A stretch of DNA of 64,000 nucleotides. It comes from Paenibacillus puerhi. Lineage in GTDB: Bacteria; Bacillota; Bacilli; Paenibacillales; NBRC-103111. A program made the translations under genes and the position numbers. This document shows, piece after piece, positions 41,544 to 50,735 of the stretch. The number at the start of each line of letters is the position of its first letter. The first letter of the stretch is position 1. Location: NCBI RefSeq assembly GCF_009846885.1, contig NZ_WUWM01000003.1:186001-250000 (forward strand), given 5' to 3'. The notes beneath the pieces were generated by a model. That model did not search any database, was not told where the DNA came from, and saw only the letters and a program-made list of their open reading frames with translations.

Positions 41544-43673
41544 ATGCAGCCAACTGCTATATCTTCCCGATCTCATCCCTACATACTAACCGAATGGACC
41601 TCAGATACCATAACAAGCCAGCTACCCATCCACCTGTACACGCTTCCAGTCCGCAATATACAGGAAAAGCATCAGGAGAACAAAAGAGTCAGCCATGATC
41701 TAAAGAGACTCAATCGTATCCAACTTATCGAGTTCTACGAGCATCTGATTGCAGCCTGGGAACCCATTCACTCCTGGGACAATCACCGATATGTCCATTA
41801 CGAATATCGTCCTATTGACCCAAGTATGCGGGCCGAGCGGGAGATGTTGGAGCGATTGTTGCTTCGGACACTCGAAGCTGCACAGCCCCTGAAAGAGATT
41901 TCGGCCCGAAACCGAAAGTTCACTTGGCTGAAGCCGGAAAAAGTCGTGGAGAATATCTCCATTCACCGCACCATCTATTGCGACGTTCGTGTCGACGAAG
42001 ACCAATCCATTACAGTGGGCTTTGACATGAGCCATCAGTATCGGACTGAGGCAACCGTGCTGGATTTGCTATCCACGAACTCTATTCATCCAGGCGACCG
42101 GGTAATTGATAAATACAGTAACATGCATTATGAATTTGTCAAGCAGTCGGACCTAACGCTGGAACAGCCCGTCCCGGAACTTAACCAGTCGATACTGGAT
42201 TACTTTCTAAATCAGCCCAGTCAGGCTTGGAAGGTTAAGGGTCTTAATCCCGGTATGCCAGTCGTTTATGTGAAGAACATCGGAAATCCCGTTGCTTATG
42301 CTCCGGTTATGTTGCAAAAGGAACTTGCCTTGACCACGCTGCCTAAATCGGTCATTGACCAAACTTCCGACGTGTACAAGCAAAATGCAGACACCAAGAT
42401 GTCAACTCTGCTTAAGCAAATTCAACTCATTTTCTCCAGGACAGACAAACTAACTTTTTCAAGAGAGAAGTTTCCAGTGCATGAAGCCGGTTACCACATC
42501 GAGCACTTACAGCCCCCGGAGCTATTGTTCGGGAAAAGCACGTCTCATGACAAGTTCAAACACGGGCTTGATCGAGGGGGAGTCTATGCTCCCAGAACCT
42601 TGATCATCCATTTGTTCGCGAATCCCGGACTGCTCCAAGCCAAACGTGACTTAATATTAAATTTTACGAACAAGTTGTCCAAGCAGTCGGTACAATGGGG
42701 GGTTGAATTGAAATTTTCCAAAACTTCGGACAGCTATATGAACACGGACACGGACTTTTCAAATCCTCACCAATTGGCCCTGCTTATGAAGCGTTTGACG
42801 AAAGCTGTATTTCAAGAACCTACACTTATAATCGGCAATGAGAAGGAGGCCGAGATGTGGTACGACTTGATTAAGAAAGAATTTGGCGCCCGCGCGTCCA
42901 TTCCTACCCAATTCATTAATGTGAACACGATATCCAAGGCCAATGAATATGTAATAGGCAATATTCTGCTGGGTCTTTACGCAAAGGCGAACATTCAATC
43001 CTGGATATTAAATCAAAGCCTATCCTCCGACTGCTTCATCGGCCTTGATGTATCGCATGAGGAGGGGCGGCATTCCACGGGCATAACGCATGTGATCGGA
43101 AGAGACGGGATGGTATTGTCCAGTAAAGCGAATACGTCCAATGAAGCGGGGGAAAAAATTCGTCATGAAACGATGTGCCAGATTGTTTATTCGGCTCTGG
43201 ATATTTATGAGCAACAGTATGGGGAAACGCCTCGTCACATCACCTTTCATCGCGACGGTCGCTGTCATGAGGATCTTGCCCAATTGGATGAAGTGATGGC
43301 AAGTCTGAATGTCTCCTATGACATGATCGAGATCATCAAAAAATCCAATCGGCGAATGGCTTATTTTACGAGAGAGAAGAAATGGGAGACCAAGCAGGGC
43401 TGCTACTACCTGAAGGGAAACACAGCATATCTGACTTCCACCAATCCTCACCCCAAGATCGGTGTAGCTCAGCCTGTTAAAATTGTCAAGAAACAAGGCT
43501 CTCTGTCGATGCAAAAAATTGTACAAGACGTATATCATTTATCCTTTATGCACGTAGGCTCTCTGTTAAAGCCGAGACTTCCCGTCACAACTTATTATGC
43601 GGATCTCAGCTCCACCTTTTTCAATCGACAATGGATGCCTGCAGACCCTGGCCAAGCGCTGCATTTTGTGTAG
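41544..43673 (+). CDS. ago: Prokaryotic Argonaute, long, catalytic
   Basis: 709 residues. The N-terminal and L1 regions are followed by a PAZ-like segment (GLNPGMPVVYVKNIGNPVAY, about 230-260), a MID region (from about 345, GVYAPRTLIIHLF) and a PIWI domain. The DEDD catalytic tetrad is present: Asp502 in FIGLDVS, Glu534 or Glu537 in SNEAGEKIR, Asp571 in FHRDGRC and Asp687 in YYADLSS. It should therefore cut nucleic acid guided by a small DNA or RNA, as long-A Argonautes such as CbAgo do. Divergent from an ATPase/nuclease pair. AAGGAG is 14 bases before the ATG but only 8 before an in-frame ATT, so translation may start at 41538. Terminator follows. Confidence 0.93.
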   Translation: MQPTAISSRSHPYILTEWTSDTITSQLPIHLYTLPVRNIQEKHQENKRVSHDLKRLNRIQLIEFYEHLIAAWEPIHSWDNHRYVHYEYRPIDPSMRAEREMLERLLLRTLEAAQPLKEISARNRKFTWLKPEKVVENISIHRTIYCDVRVDEDQSITVGFDMSHQYRTEATVLDLLSTNSIHPGDRVIDKYSNMHYEFVKQSDLTLEQPVPELNQSILDYFLNQPSQAWKVKGLNPGMPVVYVKNIGNPVAYAPVMLQKELALTTLPKSVIDQTSDVYKQNADTKMSTLLKQIQLIFSRTDKLTFSREKFPVHEAGYHIEHLQPPELLFGKSTSHDKFKHGLDRGGVYAPRTLIIHLFANPGLLQAKRDLILNFTNKLSKQSVQWGVELKFSKTSDSYMNTDTDFSNPHQLALLMKRLTKAVFQEPTLIIGNEKEAEMWYDLIKKEFGARASIPTQFINVNTISKANEYVIGNILLGLYAKANIQSWILNQSLSSDCFIGLDVSHEEGRHSTGITHVIGRDGMVLSSKANTSNEAGEKIRHETMCQIVYSALDIYEQQYGETPRHITFHRDGRCHEDLAQLDEVMASLNVSYDMIEIIKKSNRRMAYFTREKKWETKQGCYYLKGNTAYLTSTNPHPKIGVAQPVKIVKKQGSLSMQKIVQDVYHLSFMHVGSLLKPRLPVTTYYADLSSTFFNRQWMPADPGQALHFV

Positions 43674-43682
43674 AGTCGCTCG

Positions 43683-43721
43683 GCAAAAAGCCTATGTCCG
43701 CTTTGGACAGAGGCTTTTTGC
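43683..43721. terminator. Bidirectional terminator after the Argonaute gene
   Basis: Stem GCAAAAAGCCT/AGGCTTTTTGC with an inner GTCC/GGAC stem. A and T runs in the arms suit both directions, between ago (plus) and the response-regulator gene (minus). Confidence 0.85.
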
Positions 43722-43844
43722 GTGCAAAGCCTGCCCCCGCATGATCTCCTTCAGCGTCAGGATCGACTACCGCACACCGTTCCGGGTGATCGCAATCGCC
43801 GAAGCACGCTACGTCAGTTCCATGGCCTCGCCCATCCATGCTGC

Positions 43845-45464
43845 TTAAGCGCGAAAAAAATCAGACGGGCTTTTCCCCGTGACCATTTTGAACACCTGAC
43901 TAAAGTAGGCGGCATTTTTATAACCGACCATTTCCCCGACCTCGTAGACCATATGCTGGCCGGATTGCAGGTAAGAGATAGCCTTTTGAATACGGTATTG
44001 GTTCAGATACTGGACGAAATTTTGCCCGGTCACCCGCTTGAACAGCTGGCTCAAGTACTTGGGATGTACATACAGCTCCTTCGCGATCGCGGCGAAACTG
44101 ATATCCTCCCCGTAATACTGCTCCACATGCTGCTTGACGCTTTCCACCAGACGATTGCCCCTCCTGCCGGATAACTCCTGCTGGGAGATTTGCAGCCACT
44201 CCGACACCAGCTCGTGCATCCAGCCTATGAGATCCTTCAAGGCATACCGCTGCTGAATTTCCTGCAGAAACCGGGACATCGTAAGAGGAGGCGGCTGCTG
44301 CGGATGATCATCGTGCCAGACCATCATCAGCGAGCTGAACACGCCCACGCAGATCGTCTGGACATCGGCCAGCGACCCGCTCGCCTCCCCTCCCAGCCGC
44401 TCGTGAATTTGCGCCCATTGAGCTTTGGCCTGTTCCGCAAGCTTGCCCGCCAGGGCTTCGTTCCACTGCTTCAGCAGCGGAGCATAGGAATCGAAGGTCG
44501 TATCGAGCCGGGCGGACTCCCGGTAAGGGTATACCTGGCAGGAGCCTTGGTACTCCGCCGTGTCCAGCGCCTTGCGGCTCTCCAGGTAAGAGTCGATCAA
44601 CTCATGCAGGCCGCTCTTGACGGAGCCTATACCGGCCAGAGCCTCGATCTTGAGCAGCGTCCTGATCCTCTCCGTCGCCATCCGCCCCAGCCGCTCGCAG
44701 AAGCGGTAAAGCTCCTCCTCCTCCGAATGGGGCGACAGCAGCAGCAGGACGAACAGGTTGTCGGAATAATCGAGCACGCCTCCGCGGAACGATGACAGCT
44801 TCAGCTCGTCCTCCACCAGTTCCCGGATCATGTTATCCGCCCCGAACCTCAGCAGCTGCCAGTCCCGTTCCTCCAGTCGGGTCAAAAAAGCAGGCCTCGT
44901 AATCCGCAGGCTGACGGCCGCCGTCCGGCGCGGACTGGGAAGCTCCAGATAATCGAGCCGTTCTTCGTTTATTTCATGAGCGAGATACCGCGTCGTTAAC
45001 AATTCATAGAAAAACTTCTCGCGCAAATACGGCAGCATCCGGTCGATCTCCCGCTTATAATGCTCGTCCAGCCGGCGCTTCTGTTCCGTATGCTCCAGCT
45101 CCTGCAGGATTTCATCGAGCACCGACTCGATTTCGGACACGCTGGCCGGCTTGAGCAGAAAGTGACTGACTCCCCAGCGCATGGCCTGCCGTGCATTTTC
45201 AAACTCATCAAAGCCGCTTAGAATAATAATCGGGAGACTTGGATTTTCCTGCCTGAGCGCCTGGGCGAGCTCCACCCCGTTCATACCGGGCATATAGACA
45301 TCCGTCATCACCAGATCCGGCTTCAGTTCCTTGTACCGCTCGAAAGCCTGCCGGCCGTCCATTGCCGTACCCGCTATCTTTAGCTTCAGCTTCGACCAAC
45401 CGACATGCTGGGAAAGACCCTGCAGAATATGCGCTTCATCGTCCACAAGCAGAATCGTCCTCAT
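43845..45464 (-). CDS. YesN-like response regulator with AraC output domain
   Basis: 539 residues. Receiver domain at 1-120 (ILLVDDEAHILQGLSQ, phosphoacceptor Asp in LVMTDVYMPGMNG, HFLLKPASVSE). A long central region follows, and the C terminus has two HTHs (ISFAAIAKELYVHPKYLSQ, GEMVGYKNAAYFSQVFKMVTG). It overlaps the kinase gene by four bases (ATGA). It likely activates the sugar ABC operon upstream of it, as is usual for YesMN/LytS-type pairs in Paenibacillus. Confidence 0.9.
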   Translation of the reverse strand: MRTILLVDDEAHILQGLSQHVGWSKLKLKIAGTAMDGRQAFERYKELKPDLVMTDVYMPGMNGVELAQALRQENPSLPIIILSGFDEFENARQAMRWGVSHFLLKPASVSEIESVLDEILQELEHTEQKRRLDEHYKREIDRMLPYLREKFFYELLTTRYLAHEINEERLDYLELPSPRRTAAVSLRITRPAFLTRLEERDWQLLRFGADNMIRELVEDELKLSSFRGGVLDYSDNLFVLLLLSPHSEEEELYRFCERLGRMATERIRTLLKIEALAGIGSVKSGLHELIDSYLESRKALDTAEYQGSCQVYPYRESARLDTTFDSYAPLLKQWNEALAGKLAEQAKAQWAQIHERLGGEASGSLADVQTICVGVFSSLMMVWHDDHPQQPPPLTMSRFLQEIQQRYALKDLIGWMHELVSEWLQISQQELSGRRGNRLVESVKQHVEQYYGEDISFAAIAKELYVHPKYLSQLFKRVTGQNFVQYLNQYRIQKAISYLQSGQHMVYEVGEMVGYKNAAYFSQVFKMVTGKSPSDFFRA

Positions 45465-47269
45465 CTGTTCTCACCGTCCAGCAGCCACTTTAATTGTTCC
45501 TCTGTCTCAATCACCGGGACACGTACCGTCACCCGGACGCCTCCCTCCTCCCGGTTCTCTACAAGCAAGCCGTAATGAGGACCGCAATACAGAACGATGC
45601 GCTGATGCACGTTGCGTATGCCGATGCCTGTCGTTTCCTCCAGCTTCCACTGAGCCGGCAGCCCTCTGCCGTTATCCGTCAAGGTAAGCTCCAAACACTT
45701 CCCCTGCCCTTCCTTCCTCAGCTCCCGGATCTTCAGACCGAGCTGAAGAGCCTGACCGCTCTGATCCGGCTTGCCATGGATCACCGAGTTTTCGATAAGC
45801 GGCTGCAGAATGACCTTCGGTATATAATAGCCTCGAACATGCGGGTCGATCTGCTCGGCGCATTCGATGGAGAACGGTTGACGCACCTGCTGGATCCCGA
45901 TATAACAGCGGGCATGCTCCAGCTCGTCGCGCACCCGGATAAACAGCTTGCCCCCGCTCAGTCCGATGCGCAGCAGCTTGCCCAGCTGTGTAATCATCGA
46001 GCTGATATCCTCTGCCTTGTAATCCAGCGCGCGCCAATGGATCATATCCAGCGTGTTATAGAGAAAGTGCGGCTTGATCTGAGCCTCCAGAAGACCTGTC
46101 TGCGCTTCCCGTTTGAGCTTGCTCTCCTTCTGCACGCTGTCTATCAGCTCCTGCAGCCGGGACACCATATGATTGAAGCTGAAGGACAGCTGCACGTACT
46201 CCTCCGTAAAGCTGCTGGAGGTTTTCGCGTTGAAATCTCCTCTCTCCAGCTTCTTCATCTCCATCATTAACCGGCGAAGCGGCCGTACGGTGCCCTTGAC
46301 GAGCACGTAGGCGAGCAGCGCAGAGATGGTCAGCCCCAGCAAGCCGATGACCAGCACATACCAGCCGGCCCGCTCAGTTGAAGCCAGCAGCTCGCTCGTC
46401 GCAATCACCTGGACCAGTCGCCACTGTACCGTATTGGGCTTGGAGAACAAGACCAGATAATCATGCTCCCCCTTGCGGTACAGCTCGTAGCCGTCGCTGA
46501 AGTTATGCGAATGCCTCGTGAGCCAGTCCGTATCCGGTATAGGCTGCACATCGGCGCGATTCGGATCATTGACCTGGATGATGATTTTACCGGCCGTATC
46601 CACTACAAGCACCTGGCCCTCCAGCACCATCGGCACGTCCGCGAAGTGACTCAGCACATCCTCCTGGGTCATTCGGATGACTAGATAACCATTCGTTTCT
46701 CCACGGCTGTTGAACATATGCTGTGCGTAGCCGATCAAGGATTGAGAAGAATCTCCCTCCTCCGCAGGAATCCAGACCGCATCCGCCTGCTTCAGCGCGG
46801 AAAACCACTTTTCCCCGGAAATATTGGAGACGGGGTACACGAGATCCGTAGAGCTGTATGGCACCTCATTGAACAGATCCGAATAAATTTCAATCGAGCT
46901 GATCCCTGTGTTGATCACCAGCATATGATGCAGCTTATCCGAGATTTCCCGTCTTCGCATCAGCATGTCATACTTGGACTCTACAGCTCCGCCGAGTCTT
47001 TCCGTGATCTCCTTCTGACTGACCACCGAGTACGCTGTATTGGTAATCTGGGTCATAAAGTCAAATCCCCGCTTGGTGCTTTCGTTCAACAAAGCCAATC
47101 TGGCCTTGCTGATCTCACTGAAAGCAACATCGGAGAAGGCCCGGTAAGAGAGCCAGATTACCCCAATGAACAAAACGAGGTTCAAGCCGATGAAGCAAAC
47201 GACGATCAGTGTGGACAGCTTGCAGCGCCGAAGCAAGGAAGGCCATGAGGTAAAGCCGGAAGCACGCAT
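45461..47269 (-). CDS. YesM-like sensor histidine kinase
   Basis: 602 residues. Two membrane helices (LIVVCFIGLNLVLFIGVIWL near the start and GWYVLVIGLLGLTISALLAYVLV near 300) flank an extracellular Cache-like sensor. A HAMP linker (VRPLRRLMMEMKKLERGD) follows, then a His_kinase domain with the phospho-His in QIKPHFLYNTLDMIHWRAL and a HATPase box (LTDNGRGLP). It probably senses a sugar or its binding protein. Downstream of the permeases on the same strand and coupled to the regulator gene. Confidence 0.9.
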   Translation of the reverse strand: MRASGFTSWPSLLRRCKLSTLIVVCFIGLNLVLFIGVIWLSYRAFSDVAFSEISKARLALLNESTKRGFDFMTQITNTAYSVVSQKEITERLGGAVESKYDMLMRRREISDKLHHMLVINTGISSIEIYSDLFNEVPYSSTDLVYPVSNISGEKWFSALKQADAVWIPAEEGDSSQSLIGYAQHMFNSRGETNGYLVIRMTQEDVLSHFADVPMVLEGQVLVVDTAGKIIIQVNDPNRADVQPIPDTDWLTRHSHNFSDGYELYRKGEHDYLVLFSKPNTVQWRLVQVIATSELLASTERAGWYVLVIGLLGLTISALLAYVLVKGTVRPLRRLMMEMKKLERGDFNAKTSSSFTEEYVQLSFSFNHMVSRLQELIDSVQKESKLKREAQTGLLEAQIKPHFLYNTLDMIHWRALDYKAEDISSMITQLGKLLRIGLSGGKLFIRVRDELEHARCYIGIQQVRQPFSIECAEQIDPHVRGYYIPKVILQPLIENSVIHGKPDQSGQALQLGLKIRELRKEGQGKCLELTLTDNGRGLPAQWKLEETTGIGIRNVHQRIVLYCGPHYGLLVENREEGGVRVTVRVPVIETEEQLKWLLDGENR

Positions 47270-47303
47270 ATCATCACCCTATCCGGTTTCAAGTACCCTG
47301 ATA

Positions 47304-48146
47304 TTATCCCTTTATACCGGACGTTGCAATCCCCTCCACAAAGTACTTCTGGCACACGATGAAAATCAGGAAGCAAGGGGCCAGCGACAGCACGGACATA
47401 GCGAACATCGGCCCCCAGTCGGATTGAGAGCTGGAATCCAGAAACAGCCTCAGCCCGAGAGGCACCGTAAACATGGAGGTTTCGCTCAAATAGATCAGCT
47501 GGCTGAAAAAGTCGTCCCACGTCCACAGAAACGTGAATATCGTCGTAGTGATCAAAGCCGGAACGGCCAAAGGCACAATGACGCGCCAAAATATTTGGAC
47601 GGGACCGCAGCCGTCAATCGTCGCCGCCTCGTCAAGCTCCCTGGGCAGACCGCGAATGAACTGGACGGTCAGAAAAATAAAGAACGCATCCGTCGCCAGC
47701 CATTTGGGCACGATCAGAGGCAGGTACGTGTTGACCCAGCCCAATTGGTTAAACAAAATATATTGCGGAATCAGCGTGACATGATGGGGCAGCATGATCG
47801 TGAGGAGCATAAGCCCAAAGCCGACGGCTTTGAAGCGAAAGCGCAGCCGGGCAAAGGCGTATGCAGCCATGGAGCAGGTCACCACATTGCCCAGCACCGC
47901 GCCCAAGGCTACGATCAGGGAATTGCCCAGGAACCGCGAGAACGGGTTATCCCCTACTCCTGCCCAGCCTCTCGCATAGTTATCCCATACCCACTGCTTC
48001 GGCCATAAACCGATTTCCGAGAAAATCTGATGGGCCGGCTTGAAGGAGCTGGCGACCATCCAAAGTACGGGGTACAGCATCACGAAGGCCATCCCGATTA
48101 TGATCGCATGCTTGAACCATACGGATTTCCCTTGGACATGATCCAT
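47304..48146 (-). CDS. Carbohydrate ABC transporter permease (MalG-like)
   Basis: 280 residues with about six hydrophobic helices. The EAA motif is ELDEAATIDGCGPVQIFWRVIVPLAVPALIT in shape, typical of the MalG group, and the C terminus is FVEGIATSGIKG. GGGGGAAATAGC before the ATG. It is three bases from the other permease gene. It forms the transport channel of the sugar importer with it. Confidence 0.9.
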   Translation of the reverse strand: MDHVQGKSVWFKHAIIIGMAFVMLYPVLWMVASSFKPAHQIFSEIGLWPKQWVWDNYARGWAGVGDNPFSRFLGNSLIVALGAVLGNVVTCSMAAYAFARLRFRFKAVGFGLMLLTIMLPHHVTLIPQYILFNQLGWVNTYLPLIVPKWLATDAFFIFLTVQFIRGLPRELDEAATIDGCGPVQIFWRVIVPLAVPALITTTIFTFLWTWDDFFSQLIYLSETSMFTVPLGLRLFLDSSSQSDWGPMFAMSVLSLAPCFLIFIVCQKYFVEGIATSGIKG

Positions 48147-48149
48147 GAG

Positions 48150-49100
48150 CTATTTCCCCCCGTCTTCATAATGCACCCAAGATTTACTGGAACGAAATAC
48201 CAGGAAAGTGAAGAAGCCGATCAGCAGTACCAGCACCCAGGCCATGGCGGAAGCATAGCCCATTTGGAAGAAGGCAAACCCTTTCTTGTACAAGTACAAG
48301 GAATACATCAGCGTGGAATTAATCGGGCCGCCCGTTCCATTGCTGATCACGAAGGCTTGCGTAAACGATTGGAACGAAGTAATGATCTGCATCACCAGAT
48401 TAAAGAAGATAACAGGCGACAGAACCGGGACGGTAATGCTGAAAAACTGACGGACTTTGCCTGCCCCGTCCACCGAGGAAGCCTCATAGTATTCCGCAGG
48501 AATCTGCTTCAGACCGGCCAGGAAAATAATCATGGACGAGCCGAACTGCCAGACCGACAGCAGCACGATCGAGTACAGCGCATACTTGGGATTGGCTACC
48601 CAATCGGGCGCCTGAATGCCCACGTAAAGAAGGAGCTGATTCAGCAAGCCGTCCCCGCCGAACATTTTGCGCCACAGCATGGCGATGGCCACGCTGCCTC
48701 CGAGCAAGGACGGTATATAATAAACGGTGCGATAAATGCCGAGTCCCCGCATCCCCTTGTTCAACCAGAGGGCCACGGCGAGCGCAAAAATAAGCTTTAC
48801 GGGAACGGATGTAAACACATACAGGAACGTAACCTTCAGGGACACCAGAAACAGTGGGTCCGTCGCGAACATCGCGATGTAGTTGTCCAGCCCGACCCAG
48901 GAGGGAGCGCTCAATATACTGTAATCCGTCAGGGAATAGTAGAGCGAAGCCGCCATCGGTCCAAGCGTCAGCACGATCAGACCGATCAGCCAAGGAGCAA
49001 GAAACAACAACGCGATGCGATTGTGCGGGTACAGGCTCCCTCTCTTTCTCTTCGTCTTGGCGGCGACGGCTTTCACATTTTCCACATATTGAATATCCAT
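48150..49100 (-). CDS. Carbohydrate ABC transporter permease (MalF/UgpA-like)
   Basis: 316 residues with about six membrane helices. The N terminus IQYVENVKAVAAKTKRKRGSL is cytoplasmic and basic. EAA loop: YYEASSVDGAGKVRQFFSITVPVLSP. GGAGG is five bases before the ATG at 49100, preferred over an upstream GTG-type frame end at 49115. Adjacent to the solute-binding gene and the second permease. Confidence 0.9.
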   Translation of the reverse strand: MDIQYVENVKAVAAKTKRKRGSLYPHNRIALLFLAPWLIGLIVLTLGPMAASLYYSLTDYSILSAPSWVGLDNYIAMFATDPLFLVSLKVTFLYVFTSVPVKLIFALAVALWLNKGMRGLGIYRTVYYIPSLLGGSVAIAMLWRKMFGGDGLLNQLLLYVGIQAPDWVANPKYALYSIVLLSVWQFGSSMIIFLAGLKQIPAEYYEASSVDGAGKVRQFFSITVPVLSPVIFFNLVMQIITSFQSFTQAFVISNGTGGPINSTLMYSLYLYKKGFAFFQMGYASAMAWVLVLLIGFFTFLVFRSSKSWVHYEDGGK

Positions 49101-49173
49101 GGTAACCTCCACCATCCGAAAAAGATCAGCGAATGGTCGGTGCTCTGCGCCATCCGCTGTCTAGTCTCTAGTG

Positions 49174-50505
49174 TTATTTGCTCTTGCCGAGAATTTGATT
49201 GGCTCCGGTAATAAAGGAGTCAATGACGCTGTCCTGCTTTCCCTGACCGAATGAAATCTGTTCGCTTGTCGTCTTGAAGTTTTTATCAACCTCGGCAAAG
49301 CCTTGCGGATAAGGAGGGTCGATGTCGCTGGAATGCTTGGAGACGGTGTCTACAAAGTCGAACACCATCTTCTCGATTTCTCCGAGCGACCCCTTCAACT
49401 GCTCCCGCATCTGCGAGTTGACCGGAACGCCCCGCTCCGAGCCGAGGATCTGCGCCGCTTCCGGATCATTGACCAGGAAGTCGATGACCATCGCTACTTC
49501 CTTCGGATGAGACGTCTTGGCATACCCGGAGATGAATTGGCCCGGCTTCAAATATTCTCCGATCTTTTTCTCGCCATCCAGATGTGGAATGACTTGAATT
49601 TTCAACGCATCGTTCTGGTTCTTCATGGCTTTCTGGAAAGCGATGATCTGGTTGGACCAGGCAAAGTCCATCGCCGCCGTCCCGAGAGCAAGCGGCCTCG
49701 TCTCCATCGCATTCGTCATAGCCGCCGTCACTTCAGGCGTCGTGATGCCTCCATTTTTGCGCAGCTCCGCCCACATGTTGAACCAGCCTTCGAAGTCCTC
49801 CTTCGTCGCTCCGAGCTTGCCGCCCTCGAACAGCGCACGGCCATTCTGACGGACCATCACTTCAAATATATTGAAGGTTCCGGAGATATCCGCCGAGCCG
49901 TAAAAGCCTTTCCCCTTGGCCTTGGCGATCTTGGCGGCGATATCGCTGAATTCCTTCCAGGTCCAGCTTTCCTTGGGCTCCTCGATGCCCAGCTCCTTGA
50001 ACAGCGTTGAATTATAAACAACGCCTGGCGCATTGACGCCTAATGTTATCGCATACAGCTTGCCGTCGACCGAGCCGGCCTTGATCATGCTCGCATCGTG
50101 ATCTGCCGTACGCAGCACTTTGCTGTCTGCATAGGTTCCCAGATCAAGCAGCGCGCCTCGTCTCGCGTAGTCCGTCAGGAAAGCGTAATCCATCTGGATC
50201 AGGTCGGGAGCGTTCGAGCCGGCGACTTGGGTGGACAGCTTATCGAAGTATCCGTCCCAGCCGGAATATTCCGCCTTGATCTTTATGCCGGGATGCTTTT
50301 GCTCGAACAGCTGCAGAGCTTTTGTCGTCAGATCATGACGGGTTTGCGAGCCCCACCAGGTCATGCGGAGCTCGACCTTTTGTGCGTTTGCGCCGTCGGC
50401 GCCTGCAGTAGGAGCCTTTCCGTCGTCCTTGGGTGTACCGGAAGAGCATGCGCTGATGACCAGAGCTAGAGAAATGGGCAGAAAGGCTACTGTTCTTTTT
50501 TTCAC
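49174..50505 (-). CDS. Extracellular sugar-binding lipoprotein
   Basis: 443 residues. The lipoprotein signal KKRTVAFLPISLALVISACSS (lipobox ISAC) precedes an SBP_bac_1 fold (LRMTWWGSQTRHDLT, WDGYFDKLSTQVAGSNAPDLIQMDY). It captures an oligosaccharide for the two permeases downstream; no ATPase gene is here, so a shared MsmX-like ATPase is probable. GTG start with AAGGGG eight bases upstream. A perfect cre site lies just upstream. Substrate unknown, possibly a pectin fragment given the gene neighbourhood. Confidence 0.9.
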   Translation of the reverse strand: MKKRTVAFLPISLALVISACSSGTPKDDGKAPTAGADGANAQKVELRMTWWGSQTRHDLTTKALQLFEQKHPGIKIKAEYSGWDGYFDKLSTQVAGSNAPDLIQMDYAFLTDYARRGALLDLGTYADSKVLRTADHDASMIKAGSVDGKLYAITLGVNAPGVVYNSTLFKELGIEEPKESWTWKEFSDIAAKIAKAKGKGFYGSADISGTFNIFEVMVRQNGRALFEGGKLGATKEDFEGWFNMWAELRKNGGITTPEVTAAMTNAMETRPLALGTAAMDFAWSNQIIAFQKAMKNQNDALKIQVIPHLDGEKKIGEYLKPGQFISGYAKTSHPKEVAMVIDFLVNDPEAAQILGSERGVPVNSQMREQLKGSLGEIEKMVFDFVDTVSKHSSDIDPPYPQGFAEVDKNFKTTSEQISFGQGKQDSVIDSFITGANQILGKSK

Positions 50506-50530
50506 CTAGATATCCCCTTTGATCGATATT

Positions 50531-50544
50531 TGAAAACGATTACA
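50531..50544. promoter_or_regulatory. cre site (CcpA)
   Basis: TGAAAACGATTACA, a perfect fit to the TGWAANCGNTNWCA catabolite-responsive element. It is 27 bases before the GTG of the sugar-binding protein gene and next to a -10 candidate TACAAT (50555-50550, minus), so CcpA should repress the operon on glucose. Confidence 0.8.
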
Positions 50545-50677
50545 TTCTTATTGTAGCTCATTTGACGATCCCGAAAAATTAAGAAAAGTAAGGAAATCCA
50601 TCGTAAAAGTAACCTGCTTCTCGTACTTTTCGCGTCTGTACCTTCCTGTCTGCTCGATCCAAGCGGCTCTCCAGCTC

Positions 50678-50712
50678 AAAAAGACCCTTCCGCATCCCAT
50701 GCCGGAAAAGCC
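50678..50712 (-). terminator. Terminator of the queuosine transporter gene
   Basis: Hairpin from TTCCGGCAT/ATGCGGAA with a short loop, followed on the minus strand by GGGTCTTTTT. Confidence 0.65.
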
Positions 50713-50735
50713 TCTATGATACATGCGAACGAGGT

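Noticed and set aside
39444-43721. Mobile-element ends around the Argonaute island
   Set aside because: No direct repeat, tRNA, integrase or transposase was seen at either edge. Transfer is suggested only by base composition and gene type.
48030-49211. Plus-strand ORF of 393 codons opposite the sugar permeases
   Set aside because: Shadow of the MalF-like permease gene; no ribosome site and biased composition.
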